This document shows, in pieces, positions 34,377 through 42,197 of a stretch of DNA of 49,636 nt (its first letter is position 1; each line of letters opens with the position of its first letter). A program made the position numbers and the translations under genes. This stretch comes from a marine group bacterium Sva0996 bin134. Its GTDB lineage: Bacteria; Actinomycetota; Acidimicrobiia; Acidimicrobiales; Bin134. The DNA lies in the NCBI GenBank assembly GCA_002239105.1, contig MPNQ01000021.1, forward strand, positions 1 to 49,636, written 5' to 3'. Under the pieces are notes generated by a model. It was not told the origin of the DNA, did no database searches, and worked only from the letters and a program-made list of their open reading frames with translations.

Positions 34377-35585
34377 ATGACGACCGCCACCGCTGACCGC
34401 TACACCATCATTTCCTCCGACTGCCACGCCGGGGCCAACCACAAGACTTATAGGGAGTACTTGGAGTCATCCTGGCACGACGAGTTCGACGCCTGGCGGG
34501 GCAAATACCGCAATCCGTTCCGCGACCTGCAAGACGACGGCCGCTCGCGCAACTGGGACAACGACCGCCGCATCTCCGAGCAGCACACCGACGGCGTGGT
34601 GGCCGAGATCACCTTCCCCAACACCGTGCCCCCGTTCTTCCCCACCGGCACGCTCATCGCCCCCCAGCCCACCGATAAAGACCTCCCCCGCCGCCTGGCT
34701 GGCATCCGAGCCCACAACCGCTGGCTGGCCGACTTCTGCGCCGACTACCCCGAGCGCCGCGCCGGCATAGGCCAGATCTTTCTGAACGACATCGACGAGG
34801 CCGTGGCCGATGTGAAGTGGATCGCCGAACACAATCTGCGGGGCGGGGCACTGATCCCCAGCATCGCCCCCAACTCCGACCTGCCCCCGCTGTTCCACTC
34901 CCGCTACGACCCCGTATGGGCCGCGTGCGAGGAGCACGACGTGGTGATGACCCTTCACTCCGGAGGCACGGGGATGCCCAACTATGGCGACTCCCCCGCG
35001 GCCGGGCCGATGTTCGTGATCGAGACGCCGTTCTTCTCCAACCGCTCCATGTGGCACCTCATCATGGGCGGGGTTTTCGAGCGGTATCCCGGCCTCAAAG
35101 CGGTGTTCACCGAGCAGGGCTTCGGCTGGGTCCCCGACATCCTGCGCCGTCTAGACGGGCTCCACGCCCAGATGTCGATGACCGGGCGCACCGGCGAGCT
35201 GGGCTTTTCCGCCGACTCGGTGCTGCCCGAGAAGCCCAGCTTCTACTTCGACCGCAACATCTGGATCGGCATCAGCTTCCCCGGTCCCAACGAGATGCGC
35301 CTGCTCGACAAGGTGGGCGACCACAAGGTGATGTGGGGTTCCGACTACCCCCATGTGGAGGGCACCTACCCCTACAGCCGGGAGGGCATCCGCTACGCCC
35401 TCCACGACCGGGACGAGGAGTCGATGCGCCGCATCCTGGCCGGCAACGCCGTCGATGTGTACGGCTTCGACCTCGACGCCCTAGCCCCGTTGGCCGCCGA
35501 GCACGGCCCCACCGTGGCCGAGATTGCCGAGCCGCTCGACGAAATCCCCAAAGACGCCACCTCTCCCGCCTTCTGGGGCAAGTAG
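34377..35585 (+). CDS. PF04909-type amidohydrolase, 402 aa (third copy)
   Basis: An amidohydrolase-2 barrel protein beginning YTIISSDCHAGANHK, with the modified metal motif DCH. FLNDIDEAVADVKW, MTLHSGGTGMPNYG and MWGSDYPHVEGTYPYSREG follow, the last holding the catalytic aspartate region. Its closest relatives in the window are at 15152 and 12394, with which it shares the MWGSDYPH-type motif. The C-terminal ~40 residues are an extra acidic tail. It may act in the same breakdown pathway as the acyl-CoA ligase before it. No Shine-Dalgarno is obvious. Confidence 0.87.
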   Translation: MTTATADRYTIISSDCHAGANHKTYREYLESSWHDEFDAWRGKYRNPFRDLQDDGRSRNWDNDRRISEQHTDGVVAEITFPNTVPPFFPTGTLIAPQPTDKDLPRRLAGIRAHNRWLADFCADYPERRAGIGQIFLNDIDEAVADVKWIAEHNLRGGALIPSIAPNSDLPPLFHSRYDPVWAACEEHDVVMTLHSGGTGMPNYGDSPAAGPMFVIETPFFSNRSMWHLIMGGVFERYPGLKAVFTEQGFGWVPDILRRLDGLHAQMSMTGRTGELGFSADSVLPEKPSFYFDRNIWIGISFPGPNEMRLLDKVGDHKVMWGSDYPHVEGTYPYSREGIRYALHDRDEESMRRILAGNAVDVYGFDLDALAPLAAEHGPTVAEIAEPLDEIPKDATSPAFWGK

Positions 35586-35661
35586 GCCTCCGCCGCCACG
35601 GGGGCGACGCAACAGGGAAATCGCCGCGGGGAAGGGTCAGCGGCTCGCGGAACGGGACTTA

Positions 35662-35949
35662 CTAACCCTCAATGAGGATGGCGTTGGCTCTGACGCACTG
35701 GCTGCGCTGGGCGCGAAGTTCGGCAAATGTCTCTGAATCGAGCAATGCCTGGGCCTGAGCGATGCTGTCGAACTGGATAACCGTTACGTTCGCAGGGTCC
35801 AAGTCTCCCCCGAGCACAGTTACGTCTCCGCCCCGTACCAGATACCTGCCCCCATGAGCCTCGGTTTCCTCGGCCATTGGACCTGCCAGGCCAGCGAGGC
35901 CCTCTGCATCCAGAACCTCAGAATCGATCACCACCACGTAAGCGCTCAT
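35662..35949 (-). CDS. DUF1330-family protein, 95 aa
   Basis: A small ferredoxin-like-fold protein of the DUF1330 family. YVVVIDSEVLDAEGLAGLAG opens the fold, then GGRYLVRGGDVTVLGGD, and NVTVIQFDSIAQAQALLDSETFAELRAQR is the conserved central segment (quoted in parts). The family's function is unsettled; some members sit with catabolic enzymes as small isomerase-like or regulatory dimers. It is soluble and has no cysteine-rich motif. It converges with the amidohydrolase and is divergent from the next gene across a 119-nt gap holding the likely promoters. Confidence 0.82.
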   Translation of the reverse strand: MSAYVVVIDSEVLDAEGLAGLAGPMAEETEAHGGRYLVRGGDVTVLGGDLDPANVTVIQFDSIAQAQALLDSETFAELRAQRSQCVRANAILIEG

Positions 35950-36068
35950 CTTCCGTTTCCCTTCAATCGAATGTTGCTCTTCAACTGGTGGTTACCTTAG
36001 TCGCAGACTTCCAAAGTGGCTCCGCCAGTGACTTCGCGCTGCACTCACCTGTCCTAGAGTTGCAGCCC

Positions 36069-36917
36069 ATGGTGAAGGACATCCGAGATGTGAGCTCCGA
36101 GGAGCATTGGGAGACGTTCGAAGAGATCTGGACCGGGCTCATGTCCTACCGGTATCTCAATAAGACCACGCCGGCGCTGGACATCGGCTTCGACAATGAC
36201 GAACTGGAGTCGATGCCGCTGCGCCACGACATGCGCAACGCCCACGGCGGCATCATGGCCGCCCCGCTGGCCATTGGCTGCCCCGAGCCCAGCTGGAACG
36301 ACGACCTGGTGGTACCCGCCCCGGTGGTGTCATTCACCCAGATCCTCGACGACGCTCGAGGGGTAGACCGGATCGAGGTGATTCGCGAGATCATCAACTT
36401 CGGGCGGCAAATGGGGTTCACCCGCTCGACGGTGGTTGATGCTGCCGACCACGACCGGGTGATCTCCACCTCCGCCGGCATGGGGGTGAGCCTGGGCGAT
36501 GTTCCAGACGGCTACGAGGCAGTCGAAAACCCGCTCATCCCGGTAGAGGACTCCCCCGACATGCCCCGGCTGCACGATGTATTCGGTGTCACCAAGGGCG
36601 AAGACGGCTGGTATCGGCTCCCCGTGCTGTCCAAGGAGTTCTCCGCCCCCCACGCCGCCCTGCACCTCGGCCCCATCCACATCGTGTTCGACATCACCGC
36701 CCACGAACTGGCCGAACAGGCCGCCGGCACCGATCGCATCCAGGTGGAGAACTGGTACGTGATGTTCGTGAAACCCGGCCTCATCGGCCCGTTCCGCTGC
36801 GAGGGCGAGGCCATCACCAGCCGCAGCGGCCGCATCAACGTCAACCTCACCCTGTTTGACGAGGGCCGCGACGACCGCACCATCACCACCGGCTCAGGAG
36901 TATTTCGCGTCGTCTAG
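36069..36917 (+). CDS. Thioesterase-like (hot-dog fold) hypothetical protein, 282 aa
   Basis: The region HDMRNAHGGIMAAPLAIG has the helical entry motif of PaaI/4HBT-type hot-dog proteins, and HAALHLGPIHIVFDITAHELAEQ is a second such segment, so two hot-dog halves are likely. VISTSAGMGVSLGDVP and IQVENWYVMFVKPGLIGPFR are strands. Hydrolysis or binding of an acyl-CoA is the probable role, but the usual catalytic aspartate or glutamate is not certain. A longer open frame begins at 35877, antisense to DUF1330; the ATG at 36069 is preferred. The tRNA-Leu gene follows 57 nt later. Confidence 0.7.
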   Translation: MVKDIRDVSSEEHWETFEEIWTGLMSYRYLNKTTPALDIGFDNDELESMPLRHDMRNAHGGIMAAPLAIGCPEPSWNDDLVVPAPVVSFTQILDDARGVDRIEVIREIINFGRQMGFTRSTVVDAADHDRVISTSAGMGVSLGDVPDGYEAVENPLIPVEDSPDMPRLHDVFGVTKGEDGWYRLPVLSKEFSAPHAALHLGPIHIVFDITAHELAEQAAGTDRIQVENWYVMFVKPGLIGPFRCEGEAITSRSGRINVNLTLFDEGRDDRTITTGSGVFRVV

Positions 36918-36973
36918 AGCCGCGGCCGCAATTGCGAAGCTGCACCCCGCCCCGCCCAGTACCGTGGGAGCAG

Positions 36974-37060
36974 GCCCGGGTGGCGGAATAGGCAGACGCA
37001 GGGGGCTTAAACCCCCCAGCCTCCAAAGGAGGCGTGTGGGTTCGACTCCCACCCCGGGCA
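36974..37060 (+). tRNA. tRNA-Leu (anticodon UAA)
   Basis: GCCCGGG pairs with CCCGGGC to give the 7-bp acceptor stem. The anticodon stem GGGGG/CCCCC encloses the loop CTTAAAC with anticodon TAA. A class II variable arm GCCTCC-AAA-GGAGGC is present, and the T arm is GTGGG-TTCGACT-CCCAC. CCA is not encoded; the discriminator is A. The 296 nt that follow hold no gene I can support, and an accessory island begins after it, as is common downstream of tRNA genes. Confidence 0.95.
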
Positions 37061-37356
37061 CTGTCTAAAACTGACGGCAGGTCTGGGGTCGGCTTTTGGA
37101 AACTCAGGGCTTCGACTCCGTTTCGACCCGTGACCTGGGATAATGTCTTGCGGTTCGGCGCGTTCCTATGGTGTGGAGGCAGGATTCCTACTGGCGCGTG
37201 CCCCGTTTCGCTGCTGATCAGCCGAATTTGGAGGACTTTGCGAGCACCTTGGACTTGGCGATTCCGAAATGAACATGGTGCTCAGATCGGTTAGGGTGGA
37301 TGCAGCACCTCAGCGTGCTGTCAGAGCAACGGAAACAGCAACAGGGAGAATCGGCA

Positions 37357-37647
37357 ATGGCCTCACCTGTCGGCGCGGACATGGAAAAACTGACAAGACT
37401 GGACGACAAGAAGATGGCCCAGGTCCAGCCTGGTGACTTCATCGTCCCCCTGGACGGAGAAGCAAGACAGAATCTCGAAGCAAACGACTGGGTTCCTCTC
37501 TACGATGAGACGCTGCTGGTCACTGGCAAGCCGTTCCCCCTCGGCATAATCCGCCCCAAGCTTGCTTCCGTCCCGGTCACCTGCATGGACGGCACGGAAA
37601 TGTATTTGAGGCTGCCTCCGGACTACGAGCTTGCCGTATACACCTGA
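37357..37647 (+). CDS. Hypothetical protein, 96 aa (island gene 1)
   Basis: I do not recognise this family. The protein is soluble, begins MASPVGADMEKLTRLDD, and has strands around DFIVPLDGEARQNLEAN and LPPDYELAVYT, with one cysteine. AGGGAG sits ~9 nt before the ATG at 37357, which is preferred over the open start at 37300. The stop overlaps the next ATG by one base (TGATG), so it is coupled to the small membrane protein. It is the first gene of the region after tRNA-Leu. Confidence 0.6.
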   Translation: MASPVGADMEKLTRLDDKKMAQVQPGDFIVPLDGEARQNLEANDWVPLYDETLLVTGKPFPLGIIRPKLASVPVTCMDGTEMYLRLPPDYELAVYT

Positions 37648-37907
37648 TGCCCCATGACAAGACGAGCGCCGAGATCAAACATTGGTTCGGCGGGGGCAAA
37701 GCATCTCTCAAACCGCGAAAAAGCTGGAAGCCCAACCTGGACGGATTCTACAAATCGGTCTACGATCCCGCCTTTCACGCCATCGTGGTGATGGTCGAGG
37801 TAGTTGTGTTCGGATTCAACGCATGGTGGGGAGTAGGAACTCTTGTCGCTCTCTCCTGGCTGTTGATACACCGCAACAAGAAACGCTCAGAAATGCGGAT
37901 AGCCTGA
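37647..37907 (+). CDS. Small single-span membrane protein, 86 aa (island gene 2)
   Basis: The N-terminal half is basic and hydrophilic (WFGGGKASLKPRKSWKP). It is followed by a long hydrophobic stretch about residues 45-74 (AIVVMVEVVVFGF, then GVGTLVALSWLLI), which could be one long or two short membrane helices, and a basic tail HRNKKRSEMR. No family is recognised. It is translationally coupled to the preceding gene and precedes a TM/zinc-ribbon gene, so the three may form a small membrane module. Confidence 0.6.
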   Translation: MPHDKTSAEIKHWFGGGKASLKPRKSWKPNLDGFYKSVYDPAFHAIVVMVEVVVFGFNAWWGVGTLVALSWLLIHRNKKRSEMRIA

Positions 37908-37982
37908 CCGCCGCCTGTCACATTCAGAAGACGGGCTGAACAAACCCGATGGCACGCTCGACCTCGTACCGGAGAGGATGCG

Positions 37983-38210
37983 ATGTCTCTTGATGCAATT
38001 ATCTGGATCGTTGTAGCCGGTGTCACTGTGCTGATCGGTGTGGCGGCTCTGTGGGAGTTCAACAGGGAGCGGGCTTTGCATTGCCGTAGATGCGGGCGCA
38101 GCGGCCCCTTCCCTGAACGTGAGATGATGAAACTGCGGGGCGGGCGACCGGCCCACTGCCCAGGCTGCGGAACCCAACTATCTCGACGGAGAGTGAGCCG
38201 GTCTGACTAG
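37983..38210 (+). CDS. Membrane-anchored zinc-ribbon protein, 75 aa (island gene 3)
   Basis: An N-terminal membrane helix (AIIWIVVAGVTVLIGVAAL) is followed by a short cytoplasmic zinc ribbon with LHCRRCGRSG and HCPGCGTQL, that is, two CxxC knuckles about 28 residues apart. GGAGAGG precedes the ATG with good spacing. It follows two small genes of the same strand and may form a complex with the membrane protein at 37647. No named family is recognised. Similar anchored ribbons occur as accessory subunits in mobile regions (inference). Confidence 0.65.
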   Translation: MSLDAIIWIVVAGVTVLIGVAALWEFNRERALHCRRCGRSGPFPEREMMKLRGGRPAHCPGCGTQLSRRRVSRSD

Positions 38211-38420
38211 TCGAGAATGGAAGGGCTATCCAGGGGTTTCCCCGTACCGGCTAGATAGCGACGGAAACGGGAGGGGCTGCACGTCCTGACCGTGCCACCG
38301 TTGCCCCCCTGCACCAACGAAATCCGCTTCTATCTGATACCCACTTTCCTCGTATAGTGTCCCACCACCAAGCCAACGCAACCTGACGTCCCCCCCCACT
38401 CCAACAGAGGCACTTAAACA

Positions 38421-39761
38421 ATGGCACTACGTTTCGATACTGGTTCTGCTCCGCAGACAGTTGATGACTTGTTATCGCTAGCTGAAGCAATCCTACAAGC
38501 AGACGCGGAAGACGAATCTGATTGGCTTGAATGGAAAAGGACACTTGATCTCTCAGACAAACAATATCAATTCGAGTTATCAAAACACATTCTTGGTTTT
38601 GCCAACAGGCCACCACAAAACGCAAGTCTCCACTGCAACGGATTTGCGTATATGTTTATCGGCATTGAACCCCAGTCTGTGACCGGAGTAGAAAAACTAG
38701 ACCCAGCTCAACTTGATGACGCAATCAACAACTACGTCGGGTCTGACGGCCCTGTGTGGAAGCACCACTATCTAAGAGTGCATGACGAGGACATACTCAG
38801 CATAATAGTTTATCCTCCAAAATCCGGCGATCCACTTCATACTCTTAAGAAGGCGTACAACAATTTCGAGAGCGGTGCTATTTTTGTTAGAAAACCTGGA
38901 AAAACAACCCGTGCTGACCCTGGGGATGTCATAAACCTTCAAGAACGGTTGCTTGGTACTAGATTGGACCTAGCGATCACTCTCTCGACCACCGAGCCGA
39001 TCCCTTGGTTTTATGACACAGACATTAGAGATTCCATTGATGCTATTGCACTGAAACAAAGCGACTCTATGTTGGAAAGGGCGAAAAATACTTTACTCGC
39101 AACGGGCCGATCTTCCCCAACATCGAAATTGCCAATGGCCTTTCAGCAAAGTCTCTTATCGCCCGACAAGCGGACGTTTGAGGAATATCAAGTTCAAGTT
39201 AACTATTGGCAAGACAGATGGGTGGAGCAAGCACATATTTCTTGGATGCTGAGGTACCTAGAGGGTGGTCACGGCCTATATTCGTTAAGGTTGAAGAATC
39301 TAACTGATCGAAATTTTGGCAACGTCGAAGTACAGCTAGTCATTAGAGGGGCAATGGTATTTACCGACCTCGATGAGTTCAAGTCTGCGTTACCAACTCC
39401 ACCGAGAGAATTTGGTGAGCCAAAGCCACTTCTTGTTCCCACGTCCCACTTGGATTACAGCGCAATTCTTTCTCAACTTAACCAGAACTTTTCACAGCAA
39501 TCCATTTATGCCGAGAATGGTGATGGCGTGGCTCATGTGCGGTGGGATGCGGGTGACATACGGCCAAGAGCAACTGTTGTTTCGGAAGATATATACATTA
39601 TCATCAATAACAAATCCCAACATAACGATCTTACTGCACACATGACTGCAACTTCCACAAGTGCAGATGGAGTCAACGAAGGCCAGCTTCATATTTCTGC
39701 ATCGGAGTCACCAATAGCATTTGACGACATTGAACATGAACTCGACATTGACAAGACTTAG
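38421..39761 (+). CDS. AlbA_2 (Schlafen-type) domain protein, 446 aa, low GC
   Basis: The N-terminal ~150 residues match the Schlafen AlbA_2 domain: ESDWLEWKRTLDL, HILGFANRP, then FAYMFIGIEPQS, with LSIIVYPPKSGDP and AIFVRKPGKTT completing it. The domain binds nucleic acid and in some families cleaves tRNA or acts in defence. The C-terminal ~280 residues are beta-rich and not recognised. Codon use and base composition are clearly AT-richer than neighbours (AAT, ATA and TTA codons are frequent), so recent transfer is likely. The ATG has no strong Shine-Dalgarno. It lies in the tRNA-adjacent island. Confidence 0.75.
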   Translation: MALRFDTGSAPQTVDDLLSLAEAILQADAEDESDWLEWKRTLDLSDKQYQFELSKHILGFANRPPQNASLHCNGFAYMFIGIEPQSVTGVEKLDPAQLDDAINNYVGSDGPVWKHHYLRVHDEDILSIIVYPPKSGDPLHTLKKAYNNFESGAIFVRKPGKTTRADPGDVINLQERLLGTRLDLAITLSTTEPIPWFYDTDIRDSIDAIALKQSDSMLERAKNTLLATGRSSPTSKLPMAFQQSLLSPDKRTFEEYQVQVNYWQDRWVEQAHISWMLRYLEGGHGLYSLRLKNLTDRNFGNVEVQLVIRGAMVFTDLDEFKSALPTPPREFGEPKPLLVPTSHLDYSAILSQLNQNFSQQSIYAENGDGVAHVRWDAGDIRPRATVVSEDIYIIINNKSQHNDLTAHMTATSTSADGVNEGQLHISASESPIAFDDIEHELDIDKT

Positions 39762-39796
39762 TTGCAGTGTCACTTTGTGATGCGAACCGAAACTGG

Positions 39797-40301
39797 CTAG
39801 CAGAGGTGTTGGCAATCGTTTCCCTTGTCGATGTGCGGTGGTAGTTGTTTGACGTGGGTGATAGATGCCCGGTCGAACCAGACGTTGTGGTATTCGCACG
39901 CTGGCGGTGAGTTGCCTGCGATCCTCTCCCACAGCGGATCGCCGGGAGAGATCAGTGCTTGTATCGAGGGGCTCAGCAGGAGTGGCCTTGCGGATCGGTG
40001 CTGCAACGCCCAGTGGGGAACCAGGATTGCCTCTCGATGGCAGAGAGCATGGATGACAGCCGCTATCCGGCACAGGTCTTTATAGCTGTCGCTGACCGGG
40101 GGATCAGCGATCATCGCTTCCCGGTCAGCAGGGCACCAGTCCCAATGGTTCACGAAACAGCTGTAGGGAACGTGCTCGCGCCTTCCCCCCCTCAGCGATC
40201 AACGAGGGGATGTCACAAGCACGCGGATGAAAGAACAGCCTCCGTTCTTCCCCGCCCACTTCCCGCCGTGCCTGCCTGCCGAAAATACGGACGCCCAACA
40301 C
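39797..40301 (-). pseudogene. Hypothetical gene interrupted by a frameshift in a G7 run
   Basis: Two overlapping frames read as one coherent protein if one base is removed from the G7 run (C7 on the plus strand, 40185-40191). The first part, from the GTG at 40301 with AAAGGAG upstream, reads VRIFGRQARREV to RRLFFHPRACDIPSLIAEGG. The second reads REHVPYSCFVNHWDWCPADREAM to DPLWERIAGNSPPACEYHNVWF. Joined length is about 167 aa. The family is unknown; it is Cys/His/Trp-rich. The slip may be a sequencing error, a true pseudogene or a phase-variable tract. Confidence 0.55.
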
Positions 40302-40551
40302 CGCTCCTTTGGATAGGGGCGATGAGGATAACGGGGGGATCACCCGATCCCAATAACAGTCCGGTTGCCCGACCGCTCCCCCAGCTTGGACAGGCCGTTG
40401 CCCGACAACAGCGGCGGTCAGCGCAGCGCAAAGGGGGGCGAGACGGTGGGGGGATGGGGCACCCGAAAAGTCTTTTTGATGGCCTGCGAAATTACAGGTA
40501 CGTTGTTTCGCGCCGCGCTGGAAGGGCCAGCAGGCGCGAAGGGAGTAGGCG
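40302..40551. other. Gap between the frameshifted gene and the DUF2188 operon
   Basis: These 250 nt hold no supported gene. The minus-strand open frame that crosses to 40577 has shadow-like composition in this part. Promoters of the two divergent flanking genes must lie here. The last ~15 nt before the DUF2188 ATG carry a GGGAG-type ribosome site. Confidence 0.4.
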
Positions 40552-40779
40552 ATGGGCAAGAAGCCAGAGGTCTTCACCGTCCGTCACGGCGACCGCTGGG
40601 CCAACCGCCGCGCAGGGTCGGACAGGGTGAGTAGGACGTACCAGACGAAGCAGGAAGCTCAGGAGGCAGGCCGCAAGACCGCACAGCGGGAGCGCACCGA
40701 GCACATCATCCAAAACAGGGACGGCAAGATCAGCCAGCGGAACAGCTACGGCAACGACCCCCACCCGCCCAAAGGGTGA
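40552..40779 (+). CDS. DUF2188-family protein, 75 aa
   Basis: A small basic protein of the DUF2188 type. VRHGDRWANRRAGSDRVSRTY is the domain opening (quoted in part), then QEAGRKTAQRERTEHIIQNRDGKI, ending RNSYGNDPHPPKG. Function is unknown; the family is common in mobile regions. GGGAG precedes the ATG. A 39-codon ORF begins 3 nt after its stop, so it is first in a three-gene run. Confidence 0.85.
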   Translation: MGKKPEVFTVRHGDRWANRRAGSDRVSRTYQTKQEAQEAGRKTAQRERTEHIIQNRDGKISQRNSYGNDPHPPKG

Positions 40780-40782
40780 CCA

Positions 40783-40902
40783 GTGGTCGATCCCACCGAG
40801 ACAGCAGTAACCGACGTTGCACAACTGGGTGACGTGATGTCCGACCCTGTATCTCCCCTGACCTCTGTCACAGCCACTCAATCCAACTCGCCAGCGGTCT
40901 AA
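40783..40902 (+). CDS. Short protein, 39 aa
   Basis: A GTG-started ORF lies between the DUF2188 gene (3-nt gap) and the next gene, whose ATG overlaps its TAA (TAATG). The product is acidic and Ser/Thr/Val-rich (VDPTETAVTDVAQLGDVM) with no membrane helix. It is too short for family recognition. The exact packing into the operon is the main evidence that it is translated. It could instead be a leader whose translation couples the next gene. Confidence 0.45.
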   Translation: MVDPTETAVTDVAQLGDVMSDPVSPLTSVTATQSNSPAV

Positions 40903-41612
40903 TGCAGAAATTTCTTGTCGTTTCATCAGCGGTGACGATGTTGGGTGTATTCGTCGCGCTGCTAAGCATTGCTTGGCCGAGATTGCAGGCTGTCGCTACC
41001 CGCCGCCTTGTTTTCAACCTGGCAAGCAAGGCTTGGAGGCACATACCTGTGTATCCAGCAAGCAGCGTGAAGCGTTCTAGGAGGTTGGTGCTTTGGTATG
41101 AACGGAAAGCACACAGCCTGATCGCAAAGTTCGTCCCACTCCACTATCGGCTCTCTCTGACTTCGCTATGGGAGGAAGTTGAGAAGGAGCTAGATGCAAA
41201 CAAGTTTTCAGGCATCTACTTTCCCCATCCTGAGAGCAATCCTCTATATGTTGAGATTGCAGGGTACATCCACCACAAGGACAGAAAAGCCAATGATAGG
41301 GACTGCATGAAGCGTCATAAGGGCGTGGTTTGTGCAGGTGGCTGCGGCACGAAATATGGGAAGAAGCGCAAAGACCACGCCTTTAGCGGTGGGGGCGGGG
41401 TGCATGATTCAGGAGGGTGGAAATGCGGGTGGATCAACGTTTCAACTGGCGAGGGGTCATGCTTCCCGAAAGCCACCGGGGATCATTACTGCGGTATGTG
41501 CAAGATGGAACGAAAAGGACGGATCGGCAGAGATGAAGCAGATCGCACTCCCTCACCCTCAAATGAGGAACCAACACAACAGCAGCCAGACCAGACTGCG
41601 GAACTCGCCTGA
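40902..41612 (+). CDS. Membrane-anchored cysteine-rich hypothetical protein, 236 aa
   Basis: An N-terminal membrane helix (about 4-24, FLVVSSAVTMLGVFVALLSI) is followed by a basic stretch. The central part has IYFPHPESNPLYVEIAGYI. A cysteine-rich zone follows: RDCMKRHKGVVCAGGCGTKYG, then GGWKCGWIN, CFPK and YCGMCKMERKG (positions 145-210). The spacing suggests one or two bound zinc ions. The tail is hydrophilic and Gln-rich. No family is recognised. The ATG overlaps the stop of the 39-aa ORF. Confidence 0.6.
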   Translation: MQKFLVVSSAVTMLGVFVALLSIAWPRLQAVATRRLVFNLASKAWRHIPVYPASSVKRSRRLVLWYERKAHSLIAKFVPLHYRLSLTSLWEEVEKELDANKFSGIYFPHPESNPLYVEIAGYIHHKDRKANDRDCMKRHKGVVCAGGCGTKYGKKRKDHAFSGGGGVHDSGGWKCGWINVSTGEGSCFPKATGDHYCGMCKMERKGRIGRDEADRTPSPSNEEPTQQQPDQTAELA

Positions 41613-41666
41613 CCGCAACAGATCAGGCTCTCGACCAGCCCTCTGACATGGGGAAACGTGGCCCAT

Positions 41667-41702
41667 TCAAAATGTGTCTCGCAATTCGTCAAAACGCGTC
41701 TC
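41667..41702 (+). repeat. Pair of 22-bp-spaced direct repeats
   Basis: TCAAAATGTGTCTC (41667-41680) and TCAAAACGCGTCTC (41689-41702) match at 12 of 14 bases with a 22-nt period. They lie in the 165-nt gap between two convergent genes. On the minus strand they read GAGACxCxTTTTGA twice. They may be a mobile-element end or a protein-binding site; no transposase is near. Confidence 0.45.
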
Positions 41703-41777
41703 ACTTCCAGACAACACGGGGCAGCTACCAGGGGATAGTCGTTTCGCGCGGACCCCTGAAGATCGCTGAAGATGGGC

Positions 41778-42185
41778 CTAGACTCGACAGGATGGAACGC
41801 AAACTCGATGAAATCGGGAATTCTTAAAGCTATTCTTCATTGGACAGGTTGATTCACGTTCATATCCAGATCGCAACGCCTGAAGAACAAAACCCGCTCC
41901 AATTAGCAACAGACCCCACCGACCTCGCCACAAGTCCTTCTTCACACTAATTCCTTCAGTTTCCAACTCCCTGAAAATGTCTTGGGCACTCTTGCCTGGG
42001 ATAACTCTGTCAGCCTTCCCATCTCTAGCAAGGTCTTCCATTAAGACGAGCGCATTGTGGTAGTTCACTGCGCTAATGATCCTCTTGCCCGACGTATAGA
42101 CAAAAAGGATGCAGACACCAATGACATCGAGGAATAGTCCTACAGTTCCAAGAGTTCTCACATCCCGACGTTCCCACATCGGCAT
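41778..42185 (-). CDS. Two-span membrane protein, 135 aa
   Basis: An N-terminal hydrophobic helix (GTVGLFLDVIGVCILFVY, about 13-30) and a second one (WGLLLIGAGFVLQAL, about 88-102) flank a soluble loop of ~55 residues (SAVNYHNALVLMEDLARDGK to FRELETEGISVKKDLWRG). No family is recognised. The ATG at 42185 is preferred to a TTG at 42197; another ATG at 42179 is possible. Codon use is AT-richer than the core genome, in keeping with its place in the island. Confidence 0.6.
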   Translation of the reverse strand: MPMWERRDVRTLGTVGLFLDVIGVCILFVYTSGKRIISAVNYHNALVLMEDLARDGKADRVIPGKSAQDIFRELETEGISVKKDLWRGRWGLLLIGAGFVLQALRSGYERESTCPMKNSFKNSRFHRVCVPSCRV

Positions 42186-42197
42186 CTGATTAGACAA

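Noticed and set aside
37095..37130. T-arm-like sequence GGCTTCGACTCC after tRNA-Leu, possible attachment-site scar
   Set aside because: Only a 12-nt partial match with no matching acceptor half, so chance is likely.
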